Assembly: GCF_901933205.1 (NCBI RefSeq)
Contig: NC_044585.1
Span: 8,804,001-8,868,000, forward strand
Direction: 5' to 3'
Length of the DNA stretch: 64,000 bases
Source of the DNA: Camarhynchus parvulus
Taxonomy: Eukaryota > Chordata > Aves > Passeriformes > Thraupidae
Below, piece by piece: positions 36,566 through 50,600 of this stretch. The translations under genes were made by a program, and so were the position numbers. The notes under the pieces were generated by a model, which did not search any database, was not told the origin of the DNA, and worked only from the letters and a program-made list of their open reading frames with translations. Each line of letters opens with the position of its first letter. Position 1 is the first letter of the stretch.

Positions 36566-39500
36566 ACAGTTTCCTTCATGTGGAACAGTGCAGTCCCTCA
36601 GCCTCAGCAGTCCATACAGAGCACCTTTGATGCAGGAACCACCAGTGCCTTGTTATAACTGCTGCACTTGAAAAGTCTGAGGGTAAGCTTTGTTTGGTGT
36701 AGAAAGAATGGAGAAATCATTTTGAAGTAGTGTTTAACTTCTGTCTGGGATTTTCTAAGATCAGATCAATGCAGCTGAGATTAAAGAGAGGAAGAAAACA
36801 TCTTCCTTTCAGGAAGTCAAGTAGCTCCCACAGTAAGTGTTCCTATTGAGCTACAGTTTTCTTCAGCATGCCACCAGTTATTAGCAACACTATAAAGAAT
36901 ATATTTCTTAGGTTGCATGAAAAGCAGGTTGAGCTGTAGAGTATTTTGCAGTGAAGAAATGTGCTTGAAAGTGAGCCAAAAGCTGTCATTTCCCTTTTCA
37001 TCTATTAAAAAGTACATTAACACTGTCAATCACCAGGCTTCAGAGGTTAGGCAAATACAGTCAATATCTGCCAATAAAATCAAAGATTTAACACATCTCA
37101 CTATCAAAGTTAGATTAAAGAGAGAAATTTGCCATATGGGCAGGAGCCCCAGCTGTGCTCCAGCTCGGGTGACTCTAAACAAGCCATGATCCTTTGAAAT
37201 CAGCATTGTTCCTGCAGTTAAAGCAGTTACAGCAGTGTGAGTGGCTGGCCAGCACTGGGCAGCAAGGCCAGCACCCCTGGGTGTCCTGCATCTTCTTGTC
37301 CTGGGGAAGGGTGGGAAGGCAGCTGTGGGAATCAGGGAAATCTGTCAGCACTTGCTCCCAGGGTGTCCCAGTTGTAATGCAGTTGGTTGGATGGTGATGA
37401 GTTGTTAGAGTACAGGTGTCACTTTGATATTTTTTTCTTAGACATTAATTGTGTCCTTTGTGTAGCTGGCAGAAGTTAAAAGCATTTGGTGGATTCTCTG
37501 TGCTGCTTTCCTTTCTAATTGGCATTATCTTCTGAGCAGTAGCAGCAAAGTCCATTCAGCAGTCCAGGCTAAAAGTCAGCTAAGTTAGCAGAGAAATTCC
37601 CATCATCCTCAGTAGCTGTTGGATCTGGGTCTGCCCGACCATTTTGTGCAAGGATTGCTGAAGACATTAGTGTTGAATAATGTATATTATTTTTCTTACG
37701 CTGTAGATTAAGCTTAAGACCTTGTCAAACCTTGCTTTTACTCTCTTTTAAGAAGCAGGTTTGTGGGTGTGTTTGTTTCTGGTTTTTGGGGTTTTTATAA
37801 TAGACCTCCTTAGAAGTCTTCAGAGTCTATGGAAATGTCCATTTCCCCTCATACCTCCCCCCTCTCCCACCACAGAGCTTTATAACACTTTAGCAGCAGT
37901 TGCTTTGCTCTCTCTGCAGCTAACTGGATATTACAGCAAGAATGTTGGAGTTTGTGCATGCTTGTTTTTATGGGAAAGTGTTTCCTGGACCCAGCAATTT
38001 CCATATTGTGCATTACTCAAACTTCCTTTGAGCTAAACAAGAGCTTCTGGGGTAATAATTTTTTTTTTTTGTAGTGGTTCTGAGTGTTTGCAGTGACTTT
38101 GAGGGTGTGCTGGTGGCTCAGGATGGCCAGTCTTGCCCCCTGGGTCAGGGAGCTCTGGAGAGCTGTACCTTGTTTTTGAGTCTTTCCCCATTTTTGCCTT
38201 GAAACTGGATTTTTTTATTTGTCCTGGTTGGGGAATAGGACATCTAGATCAGATGAAATGAAATTGTAAACATGCTACAGCTCTGTGAGTTAAAAGCAAT
38301 TCAGCTGTTTTAAATGTAAATGGTGTAGGATTATATACTTGATTTGTTATAGCTTCCTAATTCTGCCTGCCTCAGCACTTTACTGGCAGTTAATTGCATC
38401 AGGGCTCGGAGAAACATTCCATAAGCTGCTGAAGACAGCTTTGCCACAGTCTGACACACTTCTCCCTTGGTTACATAGCAAATGGACACTCTGGGATAAT
38501 TAGTGAGGAGGAGTTCCAGTGGCCTGGGTACTGTTCTTTGCAGCCTTTTGCCTGTGAAATCCTCTCTCTTCCAAGTCTAGATGTCTCTTATTTTGGATAT
38601 CAATGTGTGCAGTGATTAGAATGACTAGGTCTGTGTTTTGGTGGGTAAAGAAATGTAGGGAAATGTTTAATATTTTTCACAGGCACTCAGTGAGGGAGAT
38701 ACAAAGTTCCCCAAAGCCACAATTACTTAAACTTTCCCCTAGTTTTTATTCAATGCACAAAAGTAGTCCTAGAAGAGTAGTAATGCATTTAGGTTCTCAC
38801 TGTTACAGAACAAAGGGCTTAGCAGCAAAAATTCCCTGTTCAGTTTGATATCAGACAAAGAGATCCAGTTTGATGGCACTGAGATGGGAACTGCCCAGTT
38901 ATAGTCATGCTTAAATTTCGGGCTCTGAGATACAGGTTGAATCACTGTTTTTTTGTCTTCGTTTTCCCATCTACAGCATTTTTTTTCTTCTGTAGGTCGG
39001 CATCCCTCTGAATAGATTGTCTTTGTGCTCTCATCCTGACTGACTCTGTACGTGGCTTTAAAAAACAACGTGATAAACCCCAAACTGTGAACAATTAGTG
39101 CAGCCTGGCAAGTTGTTCTGTGTGGTAAGCTGTCTGATGTGAAATAATGCATTAGAGGAAAATTTTCCTGAGGGAAATTAGACTCGAATGTGCAGGTGGA
39201 CCATGTGTCTGTCTCTCTCTCTCTCCTGGAGATGATGTGTCTTCTGAGGCATAATTAAAATTCTTTACAATTGTTTTCACAGTACACAGTGAATGGATAA
39301 GTGTGACAGTTGAATGACAGGCAGATATGCAGCCTAGGACAAGCAGAATGGGTGAATATAGTTTTCTGACTAAAACTTTTGTTATGAGCTGAATTCACAG
39401 CTGTTAGGATATAGACATGAAATTGAATCTGCCATTCTAGATGCTGATTTCTTTTCTTTGTGCTTCTTTTTGTATGTTGAACCTCTTACTGGCTCTTTCT

Positions 39501-40318
39501 TCCCAGATCCTACCCTATCCAAGATTGTGGTACATTGATTCTGTGGCAGAGGAAGCTGATGGTCTGTGGCTCACTCTGCTGAGCTTAGGGAGAAGTAATG
39601 TCCCTTGTGATGTGGCAGGGCAGTAACAGATCCAGTAACCTTCACACAGAGCTTTTGGCTGCCTCCTTTTTGCTTAGAGCATCTACACCCTAGAGGCTTA
39701 AAAGACTGATGACCTGCCAGGTGCCACATTTACTTCTTAAACTTCTAGTTTTAACCTTAATCTTATCTTGTTAATCATCTTGGCATTGACTGATTTATGG
39801 TTTTGTTCCAATAGTTGAAGCTAGGATTCACCCCGTTACGAGTGTTGGCTTTGTTAACCTGGACTCATTGCATTGCATTGCAGCAAAAGTGACCTCAAAC
39901 CTTGCAGTCATTTCCAGAGACGTTATTAACCAATCTGCTGGAGTCCTTATGGTCCTGATAATGGTTGAAACTATTTACTTCCATAAAAAGTCTGTGGCTT
40001 TTGTAGTAAATCCTAGAAACCCTGGTTCCCACCCCAAGGTAACGGTGCCATGTACACAGATGCAATGGTTCATCCCTTGGGAGCTAGGATGTGTCTCATG
40101 GCATTTCACCCCGCGTCCAAAGGATCACTATCTTCATCTGAAGCTCTGCCCATGTCTGTCTGGGTTGTGACAGTGAGTGGACAGTGAGTGGGGACACCTC
40201 TCTGTATTTGCTGCTGTTTCGTATGCATGTCCCATTTAATCCATTCGACCAATACAGGTTCCAGTGGGACACAGACATTTCCTTGCCTGATACTTATTTT
40301 CATTGGAAAATACTCTTT
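36566..40318. other. Intron, nothing recognised
   Basis: Non-coding, with a 14-bp TC run at about 39212. The stretch around 39890-40030 is moderately complex and could be conserved non-coding DNA, but that cannot be judged from one sequence. Confidence 0.5.
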
Positions 40319-40466
40319 GACAGAATCACAGAATAGTCTTGAGGTGGAAGGGACTCAGAAGGATCATCAAGTCCAGCTCTTAAGTGAATGGCCCATATGG
40401 GGACGAGCCCCATGGCTCTGGCCTTCTTAGCACCAGGCTCTGACCAACTGAGCTGATCTCAGGCTC
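40319..40466 (-). mobile_element. tRNA-derived SINE with CR1-like tail (TguSINE1 type)
   Basis: On the minus strand this starts with a tRNA-like head. An A box, TCAGCTCAGTTGG, is at 40456-40444, followed by a mutated anticodon arm, a mutated B box, GGGGCTCGTCCCC, at 40411-40399, and the acceptor-like ATATGGGCCATTCAC. It then switches to a CR1 tail (CTTGATGATCCTTCTGAGTC, CCTTCCACCTC) ending in ATTCTGTGATTCTGT at 40319. A tRNA-Ile-like head joined to a CR1 3' end is the structure described for TguSINE1 of songbirds, mobilised by the CR1 machinery. The copy is full length or nearly so. Head mutations make it an unlikely active Pol III gene. Confidence 0.88.
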
Positions 40467-42059
40467 TCACTTGACCAGCCTTGAATCTATGGAGGTGCTC
40501 ACCTGGTCTCATTAGGCACTTGGAATGCAGACAGCACCGTTGTTTTTGTCTTGTGCAAAAGGTCACTTAGAGCTGCATCGAAATCGGTTTCCCAGTTTTC
40601 ACCTGGGCCTGTTTCAGGGGTTCTTATCCAGGGGTTTTTCCACTGCAGCCCTGTGCCTCCATCTGATGGGGAAAGTCTGAGGTGCTGAGGCTCAGGACCC
40701 GGCTTTGTCACGGACCAACTTCAGGAGTGTTTTCATTTCCATTTATCTCAAGTCTCTCATTTAGGAACACATGAGGGGAAAGAGCCCATCTGCCACTACT
40801 GGAGTGTGTCCTGCTTGGCCTCCTGTCCCCTGGGATTGGGGCTGTCCCCTCTCCTGCACTGGTTCCACCTCAGTCCCTGCTGCCATGGAGACGCATCACC
40901 AGTGGCCATTACAGTGGTGCTGAGATGGCAGCTCCTGCTGTGCCTGCAATTCCCATCATCCTGCTTCCATCAGCATTTCTCTGGTTTGAATCCTGCTTTG
41001 ATGAATTCCATCTTCTCCATGCTCACAGCACAGTGCCCTCCCAGACATACAGTCTCAGATGTAATGCTTTGTGGCCCAACACAAGCTGTCTCTCTCTTAC
41101 TCTGATACCTCTTAATCATTGAAATGCAGCATTTTGAGCTGTTTCTGCCATCTGTTTTTTGCATAAGGCTTCTTCTGGCTTTCACATGATGTGTGAGAAG
41201 TCAGGAGATCTGCATCTTCTCCAGAGCAGAGGTGGTGGTGTGCCCATGGGATCTAGCTTGGGATACCTGTAATTCCAGTATGACTGGGGACCCAGTCTAA
41301 TCCCTGTGCATAAAATGGGAAGTTCTCTGCAACAGGCAAGTCATGTGGATTCTGATGTACCTTCCTTTGCCAGAACTGTAGCAAAGAGTGCACTAATCAG
41401 GCAACACATCTGTGGGTAGAATTTAATGGTTATTTACTTACTGGCTGTCAAATTGGAGTAAATTTGTTGTAGCTCAGTTTGGAAATTGTTCAAAACTGGT
41501 TCTGAATGATGGCAGACAGGTCTTGTGTAGTCTCTGGAGGCTCTCAAGCTGGCCAGGGCCTTTGGTGGAGGTGTGAATAGTGTCTCCTCCTCTGGTGGGA
41601 TGCCAGGCACTTGATCAGTATAAGCAGGGCTCATATCACTTGCAGCTGCTGCAGGGTGTCCTGTGGTAGCTATGAAACAGCTCTCAGGCTGTGGGCAGAG
41701 CACCATTTTCTTGGGGTATTTATTTGTCATGAAGCTGCTACAGCAGCTGTAGTTCTGTAAAACCCTGGGACAGTCACCCTGCTTCTTCAGAGCATCTGGC
41801 AGGAAACTGCCCTGAAGTCCTGGTGACTGTATAAAGCACTGATCAGTTCATTGTTTTAATTTTCATTGTGGTTCCTTTAGCTTCTGGCTCTCCAGCATTA
41901 ACAACACAATTCCATCTTTGTTTCAGTGTCACTGTCTAATGTGTGGTGCCTGGTGACAGTGCTATGCACAGAGCTTGTGAAGTCTCTCTGAATTAGTTTG
42001 CTTGCATCTGTGGGAAGAACTGGAGCCAAAAACCTCTCCTTTCAGAGGATTAGAATCAC
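40467..42059. other. Intron, nothing recognised
   Basis: Non-coding, with no repeat that I can name. Confidence 0.5.
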
Positions 42060-42220
42060 ATCATTACTGGAGGGAGTTCAGAGAAGAGTGAAAAAAGTGA
42101 TTAGGGGCCTGGAGGGACTGATGTATGAGGAAAGATCAAAGGGGCTGAATTTGTATCATTTGGATAACTGACTGAGTAGGGAACATAAAAGTCTGTGATT
42201 ATGGAATGTGTATAAACAGG
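42060..42220 (+). mobile_element. Internal CR1 LINE fragment, sense
   Basis: GGAGGGAGTTCAGAGAAGAG, TGATTAGGGGCCTGGAGGGA and TGATGTATGAGGAAAGATCA match the CR1 segment several hundred bases before the 3' end. After about 42170 the match fades. No CR1 tail is present. Confidence 0.8.
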
Positions 42221-44390
42221 GATGTGTCAGGGAGAGATTTTTCAATGTGGGATGATGAGGGCAATGGAATTACAGTAGAAAGGGGCAAAAAGCTGTTAAA
42301 TAGGAAAATTTCCCAACAATGAGATTGGGTGTTCAGTTGTCTTTTGCTGTAAATCCAGTGACTTAAGCTATTGCTTTTTAATTTCCTAATGAATGCACAT
42401 AAAAGGTTTTAAATAGAGGTAGGAATGCAAAGTGAAGATTGGTGCAGCAGTGGCTCTCTGGTTTTATGTCCCTTTGGCCTCTGTGGCTGCATCTGCAGGG
42501 TCCATCCAGCTTGGGTGGGACTTGCTGAACAGAGAGCAATGAACTGTCAGAAAAAGGCCTTTCCTGGCTTCTTCATCAGGTTAATGTGATCAGCCTGAGA
42601 AGAGGTCGCCTCTCTGTGGCATGATCCTGCTGCAGGTTCTTGGGATTTCAGGAGATGAATATTCACACAGTCAGTAGCTGTGTTGCTTTGGTTCAGCAGT
42701 TTGGGCTGCCTTGACTTTAAAGTGGGATCCAGGACCTTACTTCCAGAACCAGCAATTGCAGAAATTGGTGTTATTTTAGATAATATTTCCAGGATGCTGC
42801 TTTCATGCCTCCTGCCAGGTGTCTGTGCTCTGCATTTCATGGCATCTACATTCCTACCTCTGCCACTGAATTGCATTTAACCACCTTTACATGAGTCTGG
42901 GCTGCTGTATGAATTGACTGGTTATTTTCTCTACTGATGTTCATAATATCTTAAAAAATGCAAAACATGTTTTGGAAATTCCAGACTTCAGTTGCAGCTG
43001 AATCTTTCTTTGCCTTCAAGCTAAAGATCTATTTTAACTGAAGCGGTGGCTTGAAAGTTTTGTTTCCCACCTGTTTATAATACCAAGGCCTGGGAGGAGG
43101 GCTATTGTCATCATTTTCTACCTTGTTGATAGCTTAAAGCAAATCTTTTACATTATCTAACATATCTTTGTCAGTATAAGCTGTTGTAGCACTCTATTTT
43201 TTCCTGTGTGGCTGGGATTAGTAAATAACCTGTTTGGGGCAGTGCCCTGTGCTTGTGGGTCAGCTTTGTCCCTGCTCTTGGGGGGCTGAGCTCAGCCATG
43301 TGGGGTCTGGCATGAGCCAGGAGGAGCTGGGGGAGATGAGGCAGGTGATGAGTAATGTAAGGAGATGCTTGATAGGCAATGTACTGAGTCCTGTATGTGC
43401 AGAAGGGAGGATCAAAGTGTGTGTTTAGGGTAGGGATGGGTGTCTTTAAAGGCATTGGGATAGCGTATTCTCTTGCTACTGTGTATTTCAGAGCAGAGGC
43501 TTATTGACTCAGGTACATGAAATAGTGGTGCCTCCAAGCAGGATTTCCTCTGGGAGCAGTCACGTGAAGGGGCAGAGGGGAGATGATTGAAATGGAAACC
43601 TTCAGACCCTGCTGAATTACTTTTTTTTTTTTTAATGGGACTGAATTACTGAAGGAACATTTACTCCTACCCAGGTCTGTAACTGCGGTGTCCCTCTCTA
43701 GGATAGATGTGAGATGAGATGTGGCAGGGCTGAGGTGCTGCGCATGGCATGAGAATTGCTGTGGCTGGAGCTGCTGTGTCTGCTGGGCATGGAGCAGATG
43801 TTCTTGTTGGGAATATGGTGGCTGCTGGCTGCTTTTCCCCTGGATTGTTGTACAGAATCTCCCAGCTGTAAATGAAATGCATAGCCACAGAATTACATGT
43901 CAGCATCATTGTTTATAAACTGCTTTCCTCAAAGGAGGGATCTGGTGTAAGAGGTGCCCAGTGTCTGAGGTGGTGATTGCCAGGGTAGGACAGCAGCTGA
44001 TGGTTGGCTGACAAACAGGCAATCTTATGGAGGGCAGGTTTTCCCAGATAGGAAGTTTTCAGGTTTTCTGGTAAAATTTTTTGTTTGTGCATTTTTTTGG
44101 TTTGGGTTTTGTTATGGAGAGACTTCTAACACAATGTCAGAATGCAAATACCAAGATGGTCTCAAAAAAGTTTGTCCTAGGCAGGCTTAAGAAGCTTCAG
44201 GCTCAAAGTAGTTTCCCTGAAGAGACTGCTAGAGGATTTCTTGATCTGCTAAAGTAGGTTTGACTTATTTTCTGGCTGTAGGCTGCCTTGTGTGAGAACT
44301 ATCACATGGCCATTTTTCAGAGCTTGGCCGTGTGTTTGCAATTTTACCACAGTAGCATGAATTTGTGCAGAATCTGTGTTCAGTCCTAGT

Positions 44391-44462
44391 AAGGGATGGC
44401 CCTAGCACATTCTTTATCAAATGATAAAGGGATGGCCCTAGCACATTCCTTATCAAATTATA
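44391..44462. repeat. 36-bp tandem duplication
   Basis: AAGGGATGGCCCTAGCACAT followed by TCTTTATCAAATGATA is repeated from 44427 with a few substitutions. Confidence 0.93.
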
Positions 44463-44989
44463 AATATCAAAATATCAGTTTTTTGTGTTATAGAAAAAAT
44501 TAAAACATCTGATAGTGAATGCCCTATAACATATTTATGACAATTCTCTATATTATATTCAATGTATGGGGATTTGTGCTCATTCCTCACAGATCCTCTG
44601 TTTTTCTCATGTATTTATGTCCAGAGATTGACCAGGAAAAGGATTCAGAATTCTGATTCCTGAATATGTTGGTGGAGAAGTGCCTTGTGGCAGTGAATCA
44701 TTGCTAATGGCTGCCAAGCTGCTGCAGACCTCATTGCACAATGCCATTAGTAGTCAAAGAACTCTTTATAACCAAGCAAAGATTTTACAAGGCGCAGTAG
44801 TTTTCATCATTATTACTCTGTTAATTGTGTTGCACTTGCTAACAGAGTATTGTTTCTTCTTTCCTCTGTGAAGTAAAAGAAATATGATGAAGAGTAGGTT
44901 GTTATCTTTGCCTGTACCCTGAAGGGGAGCAATGAAATATTGATGGCAGTGCTGATGTCTGAGCGCAGAGGAGTTCACTGCCTTGACCT

Positions 44990-45330
44990 TCTGCTACCTG
45001 GGCTGCAGCTCCAGATGGGGATTCAGATTCTCTGAGCATGTGGCACATCTCACTTCTAGCAGCACGCAAGCTCTTCATCTTCTGACAAGGCAGAGCAGGA
45101 TTCAGCTGTTTCTCCTGCACAACTTGGTGCTGCACTTCAGTGGTTTTCCTGTGGAGAAAGATAGAAAATTGTTTGCATGCTCTTGCAGCCCATCCTGGTC
45201 TTCCTGCAGGTTGGCTCTCCCTTCCCAAGGGTGCATTTCCCCACTCACTTTGGTGTCCTCAGCAAATGTTGTCAGGCTGCCCCTCTCCACCACTGTGTTC
45301 AGAATACACAATTCTGGAAGCTTTTCCTGG
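44990..45330 (-). mobile_element. Possible degraded antisense retroelement
   Basis: Phrases such as GCAGCCCATCCTGGTCTTCC, CCCACTCACTTTGGTGTCCT and CAGCAAATGTTGTCAGG resemble the reverse complement of avian CR1/LTR element bodies. The match is by phrase only and I cannot place the ends or the family. Confidence 0.35.
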
Positions 45331-47654
45331 TCAAGTCCAGTTGTATAGTGGTGGTTTGAGGAGTGAAAAAGTGCATGCTCAGGGGCTGGGGCTGAGAGAC
45401 CCACTGGATTCACACATCCATCAGATTCTGTGTCATCTAGATTCCAAACAGACCAAAATAAGGTTTCAAAATATATTATTTTAAAAATCTTGATGCTTAG
45501 TTACCCCATCTCTTGCATGTTTAATTAACTTCTCCTTCATGTGGTTTCTGAGTGCAGAACACGAAACAGTCCCTTTAAATTGTGTCATACAATTGTCTTT
45601 TTTGCCCATGAGACTGTTCAAGTGGAAGGAGTAGAGCATGGCTGGAATTTATAACCTGTGACTCTCTTCACTGAAAACTGTAATTTTCAAAGCAAATCTC
45701 TGCAAGGGGACATGTTACTGTGACTTGTCATGCAGTATAAATAATGTTCTTTTCAGTTTACATCAAACAGAGCAGGCCATTGCTTCCTGATCCAGTGGAA
45801 GCTCTGGTAATTGCTTCTGTAGGTTCCATTTATAGATCAGACTTCTATGATTAAATTTAATTACTTACAGCTGAATCCAGTGGAAGTAATAAGTTCAAAA
45901 TAACCTCTGTCATGCTGCTGTGAAAGCAGCATGTTCCCTGAAAAAGACACTTCCTAATTGTTTCATTTTTCAGGAGAAGTTTTTAACTTTCACCTATTCA
46001 TTGTCTGGTTGAGTGAAGAATGGAGCTTTGCAGGACTCTCCCATTTAAAGCTGTGATGAAGCTTCTCTCTTGCCATTTCCAGTTGTACTGAGTCACAAAT
46101 AGGTGACTGCAGGAGCTTTTGTTAGACCCAGTGTGGTGGTTGTCATCTTGCACTGTGGTGTCTTTCTTGAGCTGTGGCACCCTGATTGGGAGAATATTTG
46201 GAGATGTGTGATGAGAAAGAACAGATGCCTTGAAAGATTGTCATATAATGAGAGAAAAGCTTGGAATTATTTACTGAAGTGTTAACAAAGACCTAAAGCA
46301 TGATGTTCTGTTTTTCACTTAATTAGGCAATAATTGAATGAAAGACTGCTTAACAGATCTGCAGAAAAAAATTGCTGCAGGACAGTGCAGGGACACAGTG
46401 AGACTGGTGCAGTTGTGGCATTTGTACCTTTGTTTATGTCTCTTTTTCTATCCCACTGGATACAGACTATCTCAGACCTGCATTTTCTGATGTTCATATG
46501 GTCTGTTAGCATGATTGATCTGTGGCTGGCTGTCTTTTTCCTGTTGCATATGCATGAGTGCACACACGTGCTCACTTTAGTGAATTTGATTTCTTCATTC
46601 CTTGTCTTTTGCCTTTGTCTGGCATGTTGTCATTTAAATGACCAGTTCTTTCCAGACTCTTGTGTCACTTTTCTTTTTTTTTTTTTTTTGAAACATTTCC
46701 CCTGCCTTTTTAGCACCCAGGTGTTTTCTGACTCTCTGTATCCAGTTAATTACAATCACCAGTGCACAAATCCTACTGTATAAGTGATGATACCAAGAGC
46801 CTTTGAAAAGTTTGTTGTATCTTTCAAATAATGAATATCTTACAAATAATGAATGGACATAATTAATGCCTCAGGAAATTTACTGCAATTTAATCTAGAC
46901 TCTTTCATTTAAATTATATTTTTAAGAGAAACATAGAAAAATTATTATTGTGCAAGCCAAAAGAATATGTGCAAGTGTAGTTGTATTACATTTAATTTTT
47001 CCCCTCTCGAATAATCCAATATATTACAAAATTCCTAGGTGGAAAGGGGAATTCCTTGGTGGCTGCTTGCCTTTTCAGGGAAAGCTACAGGCATGCAGCT
47101 CTGCTTCTGAATACTTCTTCTTCCTAGGGAGTTGCTCAGGGGAATAGCTCAGCTGGGAGGGATTCCTCTGACATTTAAAGGATGAACTAGGAGGTAATTA
47201 CTCATGCTGCTAGGTCAGTCAGTATTGATGGGGGCTGTTTGAGGATATTAGAACGTGGGAAAGTCTTTGATGGTTGAGAATTGATTTAAATCCTACAAGC
47301 TTTGTTGTGTGTGACCTGCCTGTGTGCTCATATTATCTAAAGCAGATTTCTAGGAAAGCAGATTGCCCAGACAGATTGAGCTGTGCTCTCTGATCCCATC
47401 ATGGGTGGTTGGGTGTGGCAACTGTGGAATTCCCCTTGGAAATGCAGGGATTTTTACTTGCTGCCATACAGTTATTGATTAAACAGGCTGAGTATGGATT
47501 GCTGCACAGGTACCTGCCCAGCAGTGAATGTTAAAAATGTGAAATAAAATAACACTAAACCAATAAAATCTGAGTGCACATAGCTACCTGGCAAGCTCCA
47601 AATGATGTCTGGGCAAAGGCTGTGCAGTGTTCACCCCCTGCTCTGCTGAGCAAG

Positions 47655-47694
47655 TGGTTTTTAGTGGCACAGAGTGGTTTTTAGTGGCACAGAG
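47655..47694. repeat. Perfect 20-bp tandem duplication
   Basis: TGGTTTTTAGTGGCACAGAG occurs twice, head to tail, without mismatch. Confidence 0.96.
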
Positions 47695-50600
47695 CTGTGG
47701 CTGGGGGCTTTGAGATGCTACAGACAGGTGAGCCTCTGGGTCTGAGCTGGATGAGCCTGAGTCTGGGTGACAGGGTGGCAGATGCCAGCCTGAAGCCAGC
47801 ACAGGAGGGCTCCCTGGTCTCTTGTGCTGAGGAGCAGCACTGGGGCAAGGTGCTGCTGGGCAGAACTACAGCAGGTTCAGAACCCATGGGACCTCATGCA
47901 CTGGGCATGATTGAGAGCTCTGCACATTTTTATCTGAGCTTAGTGTTTGGAAGGGTGAGTGGGTTGAGTTTTCATCACCTCTTCCCTCTGGACCCTGTTC
48001 TTTAGTGTGTTCAGACCCATTCAAGTGTCTTGAAGCGTGCTGTGAGTGAACAGCTGATGACCCAGTACTGACACGGAGATAAATTATTCAGTGTGTCTTA
48101 TTTGGGAATTCAAGGCTTCATGATGAAACCTACAAAACTGTATTATGCCTCTGACATTCTGAGGTTTCATCACTGTATCTTCAATTATTCACTAAGCCTG
48201 CTTGTTCTCCTCCTGGCGCTCTGACAGGGCTGCAGGCCGGTGGCGAGCAGCAGGCAGTGTTTTCTTCTCTTTGTTCTCCTGCTTGCTCTTGGTACCTTGT
48301 GGAAGAGGCTTGCCTGGTGCTTACTGTAATAAACCTCTCACCCAAAGTTCAAATTTGTACAATTCACAGACAGGGAAGAGTCTACAGCCATCCCCATTGC
48401 TGGAGGTTTCTCAGTGAGCTGTAATTATTGTGAGCTTTCTCCTTCCCTAGGGACAGAGTTTTCACTGGGGCTGCATTTACCCTGCACGAATTCCACAGAT
48501 GAGCAGCAGTGACCTGGTTGTCAGAACATCCTCTGGGAAATGCCAAAAGAGAGGCCAGTGGAAGAGGAGGTTGCAGGAAATGCTTAAGGAGGGGTTTGTC
48601 CTCGGGGGCACAGCTGAGGAGGTCTGTGCCAGTGGTGCCTGCCCGGTGCTCGAGGTTCTGCCCATGCCCAGGGGCTCCTGGAGTGGAGCTGCTACCATGG
48701 GGTGCTGTGTTGCAGAATGCTGAACAGATCCTCAGTGCCAGCCTCAAGCTGTTGGTTTTGTAGCGGCAGTTGCTGTGTCTGTTAGTGAGGAGAGAATTAA
48801 CACACCAGATTCTGCTGCTGAGCAGCTCCAGTGAGCTGGGACTCCCCTGTGCTCTCTCCAGGCTGTGGTCCTGGAGCAGGGCACTGCTTGGTTTTCTCCT
48901 CCAGCATTCCTGAACTGTGCCTCTGGAAGTGCAGGATCTCTCTTGGCTTGGCATGTCCCCTCATATTTGTACTTCTACCACCTGGCATCTGCCTGCATCA
49001 GAGTCCAGATGTACTGATTTCCCATGAACTGGAAGGAACTGTGACACATCAGACATTTGTCTTTGGTTTTGGTCTCTCTGTACTATTTCTGCATGATTTG
49101 CAGTTTCTGTACAGCCCTGATAACTTTCTCAGGAGTCCAGGCTTGAGGCAAGCCCTGGCTTTGTGAGAATCCCTTCTGCTGAGTGTATCCTAACAGAGCA
49201 TTGCCCCTGTATCTGCTGTGTGGAAATTTTAGTCTGTGGTGGATAATTTTAGAAAAGAGAACTGAAATTAATACTATGAACTCATTGCCTGACGAAGGAG
49301 AAATTTTCCTGTGGATGTACAGAAAAATATCTTCATTTCTCCTGGGATTCCTGGGGATGGAAAGTCTGAATCAAGGTTGGAGTCACCATACCAAGGCATG
49401 CCAAATACCTCAGAACTTAGAATATTTTCTTCCAAGCCAAGACCTTACAAAAGTAATGGAGTTCACAGGATATGTGAGAAAGACCAGAACTTGTCTACAT
49501 AGACACAGCTTTTGCTTTCTTTGTCATCACTTGAATAATTTCAGCCAGATGAAGAACGGAGAGAATGTATGAGGAGGGAACAGAGCCTGCTCTTTACTGC
49601 TTTGCCCTGGGCACAGAACTTAGGCATGGTTGTCATTAGAAAGCATGTAGCCTCTTAAATTCAGGTATGTTCTGTAATAAAATGCTTTCTCTTGCCCATT
49701 CCAGTTATTTGAATTAAGTACAGTTGTAACTTAAAGGTTACTTAAAGATAACTTTAAATGCAAGTTAAATATGTTGGAATAAGAATTTCCAGGTGATGTT
49801 GAAGAGACAGAAAGTGCCTCTGCACAGGGGAGCTGCTCATGTCCTCCACAGAGGAAGCCTTGCTCCATTGACACATATTCAGTAAATGGGAATAATAAGG
49901 AATTTGGCACTTTTGTGGAACTGACACAAATCCAGTGAGTTCAATAGCAAAGCTGGAAATGCAGCCAGTGCTCCTGCTGTTCTCCTGGCCTGTAGGAATA
50001 GATGCTGCTAACTAGCATTTGGAACCTCTGGTGCCATTTTGTGTATGATGGATAAAGGAAGGTAGACTACGTTGTTTTCTGGTAGTCCAGTACAGGCAAT
50101 GCAGTGTTTTCTGTTCCTAGAGCACAGACCCTTGCTGGCAAGGAAGACATTTTTTTTGGAGTTGCAAAGCTGAGAAGAGCTGGGTGCTTGCTGAGAAGGG
50201 CAGGGTGCTCTTCTACTGCTGTTTTGTCCCTTTTCTGAAGGCACAAGTGGGTCAGTCTGATGGATTGTTCATCTTGTGGCTGGTGCGAGCAGCCATGTGA
50301 AAACCCCAGGGATCATGGTGAAAACCAGCTCTTTGTGTTGGTTACCACTGCCTCAAGTTGGTGCTGATGTGTGTGAGAGGGAAGAGTCCCCAGTCCTTTG
50401 CTGTTCTGCCCTCAGTAGGGCTCCATTGTTTGAAAGATTTTACAGTGTATTAGAAAATGAAAATCGCTATTTTTGGACTTGGCTCTTGCAACCCCACTGA
50501 AGAATGACACCTATTCTGGAGTCCATCCAGATACTGTTCTAACAGCAAAACAGAGAAGTGGTAGGGCAACTAAAATAAAGCAGATGTTTAGCAGGGAAAT

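Noticed and set aside
46334..46783. Open frame of 149 codons on the + strand
   Set aside because: It is hydrophobic and T-rich, crosses a poly(T) tract, and has no flanking splice signals or recognisable domain.
48382..48954. Open frame of 190 codons on the minus strand
   Set aside because: No domain, no homology that I recognise, and open frames exist on both strands in this GC-richer stretch. I cannot support a gene; a transcript search would decide.
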